Assembly (NCBI GenBank): GCA_937915475.1
Contig: CALGIR010000147.1
Location: 1-9,649, forward strand
DNA length: 9,649 nt
Direction of reading: 5' to 3'
Source: an uncultured Bacteroidales bacterium
Lineage (GTDB): Bacteria; Bacteroidota; Bacteroidia; Bacteroidales; Tenuifilaceae
Part shown: piece after piece, positions 5,083-9,649 of the stretch
Layout: each line of letters opens with the position of its first letter
Position numbering within the stretch: position 1 is the first letter of the stretch
Translations under genes and position numbers: made by a program
Notes under the pieces: model-generated
Seen by the model: the letters and a program-made list of their open reading frames with translations, nothing else
Database searches by the model: none
Told to the model about the DNA's origin: nothing

Positions 5083-7167
5083 CTACTCCTTCAACCACTT
5101 ATCCAACCAGCCCTTAAACTCCCTTTGCCAAAGAATTCCGTTTTGGGGTTTTAGAACCCAGTGGTTTTCGTCGGGGAAGAATAAAAATTTGCTTGGTACA
5201 CCAAGCATTTGGGCCGAATTAAAGGCTGCCATACTTTGTGTGTATGGTATGCGAAAATCATTCCCTCCGTGGATTATCAGAATAGGCGTATCCCAATTCT
5301 TCACGAATCTATGCGCACTTTGCTTGTAGCTATTCATGGCAACTTTATTGTCTGTTTCCCATGGTGCTCCACCCATTTCCCAATCATCAAAGAACATCTC
5401 CTCGGTGGTCATGTACTCCATATCGGAGTTAAACACACCGCAGTGCGAGATAAATGCTTTGAAGCGTTTGTTGTGGTTACCAGCCAACCAAAATACGGTG
5501 TATCCGCCATAGCTAGCACCTATTGCACCCAAGCGGTCCTCATCAACCCAGGGCTCTAGCTTAACTTCATCTATTGCTGCAAGTAGGTCGCGCATTTCTT
5601 GACCACCGTGGTCTTTGCTAATATCATCGATCCATTTTTGTCCGAATGTTAGCGAGCCCCTACGCGCTGGAGCGACAACTACGTACCCATTTGATGCCAT
5701 GATGGAGAAGTTCCAGCGGTAGCTCCAAAACTGGCTAACTGGACTTTGCGGCCCACCCTCGCAGTAGAGGAGTGTTGGATATTTCTTTGTTTTATCGAAG
5801 TTTGGAGGAAGAATTATCCAGGTGTGCACCATCTTACCGTCGCTCGACTTAATCCAACGGCGTTCAACCGTGGGCATGGTTAGCTGGTCAAGTATTTCCT
5901 TGTTAATTGTGGAGATTTGCTGCTCCTCCCCAGTTTCGGGATTAATGCTAAAAATCTCTGCAGGAGATGTTATTGAAACCTTGGAGCCAATTAGCTTGTT
6001 GCCAGCCAGAGCAACGGAGTGGTAGTCGTGGAGGCCTTCAGTTATTGGCTTAATTTCCTTAGATTCAATATCCAACCTGTAAATTTGATGTGTTGCCTCA
6101 ACGCCTGCAACAAAGTAGATGAATTTTCCATCGGCAGACCATTTGATATCCGAGGGAGAATAATCGAAGTTGGGAGTTAGGTATGTTTTCTTGCCCGATT
6201 TAATGTCCATCATAAATAAACGCTCCTTATCGGCTTCGAAACCAGCACGCTCCATCGATAGCCATATCATCTTTCCTGCATCAGGTGCAAAAATAGGTTG
6301 CTTATCGTATCCCATCATCCCTTCGGTGAGGTTTTTGGTTTCGCCCGATTCAAGCTTGTAAAGGTAAATATCGGAGTTTGTGCTAAATGCGTAATCCTTA
6401 CCAGTTAACTTTTTGCAGGTGTAGGCAATCCCTTTTCCGTATGTAGTCCACGAGATTTCTTCCATCCCCCCAAATGGATTTAGCGGAGTGTCGTAAGGTT
6501 CATTGGGCATAATATCCTTTGGGTTTAGCACCATGCCATCCGTAAAATCGGCAACAAAAATATGGCTGTAGTAGCCATTCTCCCAAGTATCCCAGTGGCG
6601 GTACATTAGGTCATCATACATTAAACCGCTTGCTTTTGGCAGGTCTGGGTAGATGTCGGCAACGGCATCATCAACCTTAACCTCACTGATAAAAAGAATT
6701 TTATCGCCATTTGGCGAAAGTGCAAACCCATTGATATCGCTCTCGAAGCTGGAGATTTGTTTTGGATTTGTCCCATCAGGATTGATAGTCCAAATCTGAG
6801 CTGTTTCGCCCTCGGTGGATATGTATGCAAGCGAAACGTCGTTAACCCAAGCGAGGTTAAACTCGTGGGCGCTGGTCTTTGTGATTTGCTGGTTATTGGT
6901 ACCATCGGCATTCATAACAAATATCTCACTGTTGCTTCGGTTCTGCTCAATTGAGTAGTACGAAACGGTGTAGGCAATCTTTTCGCCATTGGGCGAAACG
7001 GCTACCTCGCCAAGGCGACCAAAGGCCCATAGCACTTCGGGGGTAAGAATTCCGTTCTCGGCCTTAATATTTGAAGGCCCAATAATTGGTTCGGTTGATT
7101 GTTGGCTAGTGTTGCACGATACCGATACAACCAAGACTAGCATTAACCATAGGTATGTTTTTTTCAT
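5083..7167 (-). CDS. S9 (prolyl oligopeptidase) family peptidase, DPP5-like, probable lipoprotein
   Basis: A 694-residue secreted serine peptidase. Residues 1-17 form a lipoprotein-type signal (KK then a hydrophobic core) ending in SVSC, so Cys18 is probably lipidated, although Ser at -3 is not the usual Leu. No acidic run follows the Cys, so surface export is not obvious. Residues about 40-430 form a beta-propeller with TolB/WD40-like repeats (VSPNGEKIAYT, LSPNGDKILFI, WSADGKFIYFV). The alpha/beta-hydrolase domain (about 440-694) has GASYGG with nucleophile Ser552, Asp637 in GGNDFRIP, and His669 in PDENHW, a complete triad in the correct order and spacing. CEGGPQS (469-475) and ARRGSLTFGQ (501-510) are typical of the S9 catalytic domain. 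Length and triad positions resemble the dipeptidyl-peptidase 5 of Porphyromonas, which releases dipeptides in the periplasm for amino-acid fermentation; the exact specificity is inferred. It is monocistronic with its own terminator. Confidence 0.92.
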   Translation of the reverse strand: MKKTYLWLMLVLVVSVSCNTSQQSTEPIIGPSNIKAENGILTPEVLWAFGRLGEVAVSPNGEKIAYTVSYYSIEQNRSNSEIFVMNADGTNNQQITKTSAHEFNLAWVNDVSLAYISTEGETAQIWTINPDGTNPKQISSFESDINGFALSPNGDKILFISEVKVDDAVADIYPDLPKASGLMYDDLMYRHWDTWENGYYSHIFVADFTDGMVLNPKDIMPNEPYDTPLNPFGGMEEISWTTYGKGIAYTCKKLTGKDYAFSTNSDIYLYKLESGETKNLTEGMMGYDKQPIFAPDAGKMIWLSMERAGFEADKERLFMMDIKSGKKTYLTPNFDYSPSDIKWSADGKFIYFVAGVEATHQIYRLDIESKEIKPITEGLHDYHSVALAGNKLIGSKVSITSPAEIFSINPETGEEQQISTINKEILDQLTMPTVERRWIKSSDGKMVHTWIILPPNFDKTKKYPTLLYCEGGPQSPVSQFWSYRWNFSIMASNGYVVVAPARRGSLTFGQKWIDDISKDHGGQEMRDLLAAIDEVKLEPWVDEDRLGAIGASYGGYTVFWLAGNHNKRFKAFISHCGVFNSDMEYMTTEEMFFDDWEMGGAPWETDNKVAMNSYKQSAHRFVKNWDTPILIIHGGNDFRIPYTQSMAAFNSAQMLGVPSKFLFFPDENHWVLKPQNGILWQREFKGWLDKWLKE

Positions 7168-7227
7168 CCTTACAAAAGTTTTATGTTATTAATTACAACT
7201 AAATTACATTTTAACTCTAATATTTTT

Positions 7228-7251
7228 TAACGGATGGCTGGCGGTAGCTAT
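7228..7251. repeat. Left boundary repeat of the DUF4160/DUF2442 block
   Basis: TAACGGATGG (7228-7237), one base, then TGGCGGTAGCTAT (7239-7251). The second part overlaps the stop codon of the HTH gene. The 10-mer recurs in direct orientation at 8126-8135, and the 13-mer recurs with one mismatch in inverted orientation at 8111-8123. It is G+C-richer than the surrounding spacer. It may be a recombination or insertion boundary; its function is not known. Confidence 0.5.
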
Positions 7252-7769
7252 TTAATGCTCACGTCAAGTTTTTTCCCTAGTCCAGTTTCAACAATCTTTC
7301 GCAAAGTGGCTAGCTCAATGTCTGAACGGTCATTTTCAATTCGTGAAATATAACTTCTTGATGTACCGCTTTTTATGGCTAATTCTTGCTGTGTTAATCC
7401 CGAACGCATTCTCGATTCTCTGATAAGTCGTCCAATTTTCAGTGCAACCACACTTTTTTCAGGTTGACTGTATTTTAATAAAACGTCAGCGCCTATTTCA
7501 AAGGGCACTTTAACTTTTTTGTTATCCCTTAATGTTATATACTGTTCTACATTATTCCAAGATAATGTATTGTTTTCTATCTCAACTTTTTTGAATTCGT
7601 CTTCGTTAAAGAGAATTGATGCTGGCGAATTTTTTTCGACACCGATTTTCATCAATACATTCCTGAAATCAATTATTCTGGATTCTCCGTTGTTATAAAC
7701 TACCGATATAGATAAACCTCTTATCCAGTTTATCTTTAAAATTCGTGGTATTTTAATATCTTTTCTCAT
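7248..7769 (-). CDS. DUF2442-like domain fused to an XRE-family helix-turn-helix; antitoxin-like
   Basis: A 173-residue two-part protein. The N-terminal region (about 5-90) resembles DUF2442: a beta-rich start (LSISVVYNNGESRIIDF), a middle with FNEDEFKKVEIENNTLSW, and a tail ITLRDNKKVKVPFEIGADVLL. The C-terminal region (about 108-173) is a clear Cro/C1-type HTH: LKIGRLIRESRMRSGLTQQEL, AIKSGTSRSYISRIENDRSD, then LATLRKIVETGLGKKLDVSI. SRSYISRIE is the recognition helix. Its start codon overlaps the stop of the upstream DUF4160 gene (ATGA, 7766-7769), so the two are translationally coupled. Order (small gene first, DNA-binding gene second), overlap and private promoter resemble higBA-type or related toxin-antitoxin pairs with a self-repressing second gene. 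That role is inferred; the domain calls are by pattern and the DUF2442 part is the less certain. The gene is A+T-richer than its neighbours. Confidence 0.82.
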   Translation of the reverse strand: MRKDIKIPRILKINWIRGLSISVVYNNGESRIIDFRNVLMKIGVEKNSPASILFNEDEFKKVEIENNTLSWNNVEQYITLRDNKKVKVPFEIGADVLLKYSQPEKSVVALKIGRLIRESRMRSGLTQQELAIKSGTSRSYISRIENDRSDIELATLRKIVETGLGKKLDVSIK

Positions 7770-8002
7770 TTCAGTTGTGGGTTAAGTTCGTTGAAAAGTG
7801 ATAGCGCCCAATCCTTGTTTCCTGCAATCCAATCAAATACCTTTTTCAATTGTCTTGTCGGTAAATTTCCAGCATATATCTTCCCCGTTTTAATTTCAAT
7901 TAATACTTCAAATTCGTTGTATATTGCGTGAATGTGCGGTGGCCTATGCTCTCCATTATGGATAACAATCTTAATTCCTTCTACATTTTCAATTGTTGGC
8001 AT
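7766..8002 (-). CDS. DUF4160 protein, possible toxin of a two-gene module
   Basis: A 78-residue protein with the DUF4160 pattern: MPTI at the start, GIKIVIHNGEHRPPHIHAIYNE (9-30) containing the hallmark EHxPPHxH with three histidines (19, 23, 25), IKTGKIYAGNLPTRQLKKVFDWI (37-59), and a C-terminal LFNELNP. Length is normal. The clustered histidines with Glu18 could be a metal or catalytic site, but I know of no established activity for the family. It is the first gene of a two-gene unit, overlapping the DUF2442-HTH gene by four bases. The ATG (8000-8002) has no Shine-Dalgarno, yet lies only about 14 bases from the predicted transcription start, so the leader is very short. The best reading is a toxin-like partner of the downstream HTH protein; without experiment it could equally be a structural partner or co-repressor. 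Confidence 0.85.
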   Translation of the reverse strand: MPTIENVEGIKIVIHNGEHRPPHIHAIYNEFEVLIEIKTGKIYAGNLPTRQLKKVFDWIAGNKDWALSLFNELNPQLK

Positions 8003-8021
8003 TTACTCTGTTTCTTCTCTG

Positions 8022-8052
8022 CAAAGGTATCTAACTAGGTACGCTAATGCAA
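8022..8052 (-). promoter_or_regulatory. Bacteroidota-type promoter of the DUF4160/DUF2442-HTH module
   Basis: On the minus strand, TACCTTTG (plus 8022-8029) matches the -7 consensus TAnnTTTG exactly, and TTG (plus 8050-8052) lies 20 bases upstream, within the usual spacing of the -33 element. Transcription would start near 8016, leaving about 14 bases before the DUF4160 ATG. This is the best promoter match in the window. If the HTH partner is autoregulatory, its operator should overlap this site, although no perfect palindrome stands out. Confidence 0.7.
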
Positions 8053-8298
8053 GTTTTTAAATCATTTTTTTAGCCGCTTTGAAAAACCAATAAAACCAGG
8101 GATTCAGCTCATAGTTACCGCCAACTAACGGATGGAAGACTTATGTTTATTTATTCGTATTTGTGATTGGTCTAATCATGGGTGTTTCATAGGACAAAGT
8201 TTTGAATTAATTGTTAAAGGTATGAATACTCAAAATAAGTAGCAAAGAATAGCTGGGTTGGATAGTATTTGTTTTTGTTACAGAATTCAAGGAACAAA
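8053..8298. other. A+T-rich intergenic stretch without a convincing gene
   Basis: The stretch contains the right boundary repeat but otherwise no tRNA, rRNA or recognisable regulatory RNA. The only open frame of note, 8132-8242 on the plus strand (36 codons), has no family resemblance or initiation signals. I see no exact TAnnTTTG box here for either strand. Confidence 0.6.
8111..8135. repeat. Right boundary repeat of the DUF4160/DUF2442 block
   Basis: ATAGTTACCGCCA (8111-8123), two bases, then TAACGGATGG (8126-8135). The 10-mer is a direct copy of 7228-7237. The 13-mer is, with one mismatch, the reverse complement of 7239-7251. The enclosed segment of about 0.86 kb contains both genes of the module and its promoter, consistent with acquisition as a unit. 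A chance match cannot be excluded without a genome-wide count. Confidence 0.5.
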
Positions 8299-8333
8299 AA
8301 AACGCTAAGGGAAGAAAGTTCTCTTAGCGTTTT
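8299..8333 (-). terminator. Rho-independent terminator downstream of the TolC-family gene
   Basis: A long stem: AAAACGCTAAG (8299-8309) pairs perfectly with CTTAGCGTTTT (8323-8333), and GGAA/TTCT extends it by four pairs (one G-T) around the loop GAAAG. On the minus strand the exit arm runs into TTTTTTT, so it most naturally ends the transcript that includes the TolC gene, about 120 bases after that stop. On the plus strand the T-run is shorter, and no plus-strand gene precedes it. Confidence 0.85.
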
Positions 8334-8370
8334 AAAGTTTTTGTATTTTTATTTCTTCACATCATAAAAA

Positions 8371-8402
8371 CACCTTACAGGTGAGTGCAGAACAACCTCT
8401 GC
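8371..8402 (-). other. Two small tandem hairpins in the 3' leader-out of the TolC gene
   Basis: Minus-strand order: GCAGA-GGTTGT-TCTGC (8387-8402), three bases, then CACCT-GTA-AGGTG (8371-8383) followed at once by TTTTT. Both stems are only 5 bp but perfect. The second with its T-run resembles a weak first terminator about 40 bases before the strong one. It could alternatively be the end of a 3'-UTR-derived RNA; this is inference from folding by eye. Confidence 0.4.
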
Positions 8403-8454
8403 GACTAGTTTTTTAATGGTTTTGTTTTATGATTGTGCAATGATGAATTAAATT

Positions 8455-9627
8455 TTACAACTCAAACCTATGCAATTCTGCATAGTACTTAGCGTATTCC
8501 AATTCAAGCTCCATAATCCTGTCAGTAATATCGTACAGGAATGTAATCTCATTAAAAAAGTTGATAATTGAAACTTGTCCCGCCTCTAATGCACGGCGCA
8601 AAAGGGTTAAGTTATTAAAGTCTGCATGAGCTTGCTTTAGCTCATCAAGCCGTGCTTTTGTGCTGTTCGCATTCAGGTATAGTTCATCATACTCTAGTTG
8701 AATTAGCTGAATTTGGCTTTGCTGTTCAGTTTGGGTAGCGTTAACCCTAATCTTAGCTGCTCTGCTTTTACCAGCATTTCCCCAAAGGGGTATGGACAGT
8801 CCTGCACGGAAACCCATAAAATGTTCGGCATCGTTTTTCTCCGACTCATAACCAATACTCAGCTCTGGTAAACCCTGATGAGATACCAATTGCTTATTCT
8901 TTTGGGCTATTTCAACCATGTGGTCGAGGGCGATTCTTCTTGGGTCGTTAATAGCATATTCGGTCATCAATGAGTCTTTAGGCGGCAAGGGGGATAGAAT
9001 TAGGATTGAGTCGGAAATGGTAATGGGCAGGTTGCCATTCATTACTAAGATTCGCTTGGCCATTATATCAGCCTGTGCCTCAATGTTTTTTACACTTTGG
9101 CTGATTTCCGAAACCCTTAATTTGGCATAATTCAAGTCCATTACGGTTGTCTGCCCTGCATCCAACTTTTTCTGCATAATCGCTAGCATATTGCGGGCAA
9201 AAGCCTCGCGACGGCGAAACTCAGTCAGCATGCGCTTTGTGTGGATAGATTCTAAAAGCGTGTGCTTTGCATCGAGAAGCACCTCTTGCCTTGCGGCATT
9301 AAAGCTTGCGTCGGCAAACCTATCGTTGATTTTAGCAAGTTTTGCGCGCTTTGCGTAAACCGTTGGGGACTCAAAGCTTTGGCTCACGCCCCAAGCATAC
9401 TTCATTCCAGTACCCTCAACGGCGGGGAACCGCCCACCCTCGATACTTGGGTTTGGCGGGGTTAGCTCTGTTCTTGCATCGGCCTTGAGGTAATCGAAAT
9501 GCGCCCTAAGGGATGTAATCCTTGGACTATTCTCCTCAATTTGCACAAGCGCATCGTTTATGCCCGATTGGGCAAGGGCCGTTGTGGCAAATGCAGCTAT
9601 TATTAATATGGATGATATTCGTTTCAT
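8455..9627 (-). CDS. TolC-family outer-membrane efflux protein
   Basis: A 390-residue outer-membrane channel protein with a cleavable signal peptide (residues 1-19, hydrophobic core, ALA then Gln20). It shows the internal duplication of the OEP fold: ARNMLAIMQKKLDAGQTTVMDL (144-165) and NLTLLRRALEAGQVSIINFF (339-358) are equivalent turns, each in long alpha-helical coiled coil. Predicted beta strands include PSIEGG (60-65), LPELSIGYE (253-261) and FRAGLSIPLWG (273-283). It is shorter than E. coli TolC (about 490) but typical of CusC/CzcC-like members in Bacteroidota. It would form the outer exit duct for an RND or similar tripartite pump, often for heavy-metal ions; the pump genes are not in the window and the substrate is unknown. 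On the minus strand it is followed by a terminator, so it is last in its unit, with upstream partners probably beyond the right edge. The ATG (9625-9627) is preceded by AAAGG at 15 bases, too distant for a good ribosome site. Confidence 0.9.
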   Translation of the reverse strand: MKRISSILIIAAFATTALAQSGINDALVQIEENSPRITSLRAHFDYLKADARTELTPPNPSIEGGRFPAVEGTGMKYAWGVSQSFESPTVYAKRAKLAKINDRFADASFNAARQEVLLDAKHTLLESIHTKRMLTEFRRREAFARNMLAIMQKKLDAGQTTVMDLNYAKLRVSEISQSVKNIEAQADIMAKRILVMNGNLPITISDSILILSPLPPKDSLMTEYAINDPRRIALDHMVEIAQKNKQLVSHQGLPELSIGYESEKNDAEHFMGFRAGLSIPLWGNAGKSRAAKIRVNATQTEQQSQIQLIQLEYDELYLNANSTKARLDELKQAHADFNNLTLLRRALEAGQVSIINFFNEITFLYDITDRIMELELEYAKYYAELHRFEL

Positions 9628-9649
9628 GTGCTTATAATTTACCTTTCAA

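Noticed and set aside
6621..6911. A 96-codon minus-strand frame within the S9 peptidase
   Set aside because: It is a frame-shifted reading of the propeller domain, and the main frame is continuous with intact repeats.
7168..7210. AACTTTTG on the minus strand as a promoter box for the peptidase
   Set aside because: It departs from TAnnTTTG at the first base, lies almost at the start codon, and the nearest TTG is only about 15 bases upstream.
7228..8135. Integron attC sites at the edges of the DUF4160 module
   Set aside because: The motifs carry AAC and GTTA fragments, but I could not find paired RYYYAAC and GTTRRRY core sites flanking an imperfect palindrome of 60-150 bases, nor an integrase.
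8132..8242. A 36-codon plus-strand frame beginning ATGGAAGAC
   Set aside because: It has no ribosome site or exact promoter box, an unremarkable composition, and it begins inside the boundary repeat, so a chance frame is the simpler reading.

Overview
The window looks like a chromosomal segment of a Bacteroidota bacterium, most likely a fermentative, anaerobic member of the Bacteroidales. The reasons are moderate-to-low G+C, a general lack of Shine-Dalgarno sequences before the genes, a promoter of the Bacteroidota TTG-N20-TAnnTTTG type, a Bacteroidota-style sodium-pumping decarboxylase operon headed by methylmalonyl-CoA epimerase, a DPP5-like S9 lipoprotein peptidase, and a 152-residue Y1 transposase beside hairpin repeats. 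Genus cannot be read from the sequence.

Layout. Positions 1-3322 (minus strand) hold a tight five-gene operon, in transcription order: mce (epimerase), mmdA (carboxyltransferase), a gamma/delta OadG-like membrane anchor, mmdC (biotin carrier) and mmdB (membrane beta subunit, cut by the window start). Together they convert (S)-methylmalonyl-CoA to propionyl-CoA and couple the decarboxylation to Na+ export, the energy-conserving step of the succinate-to-propionate pathway. Divergently, tcdA (3517-4248, plus) makes the cyclic t6A modification of tRNA. The convergent gap 4249-4543 is filled by a cluster of REP-like hairpins, followed by the small Y1 (HUH) transposase that probably belongs to them (4544-5002, minus). 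A 15-bp perfect stem-loop terminator (5028-5070) separates this from a large S9 peptidase lipoprotein (5083-7167, minus).

Positions 7228-8135 form an island-like block: a DUF4160 gene and a DUF2442-HTH gene overlapping by ATGA, with a well-formed promoter of their own, bracketed by a shared 10-mer (TAACGGATGG) and a related 13-mer in opposite orientation. The arrangement is toxin-antitoxin-like, and I consider this block the least explained and most interesting part of the window. The 452-bp gap 8003-8454 carries that promoter, the right-hand repeat, a strong terminator and two small tandem hairpins, but no convincing gene. A TolC-family outer-membrane efflux protein (8455-9627, minus) closes the window as the apparent last gene of an operon that starts beyond the right edge.

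Limits: family assignments come from motif reading alone, without database search. Start codons were chosen by family length and start-codon quality because Shine-Dalgarno signals are mostly absent.
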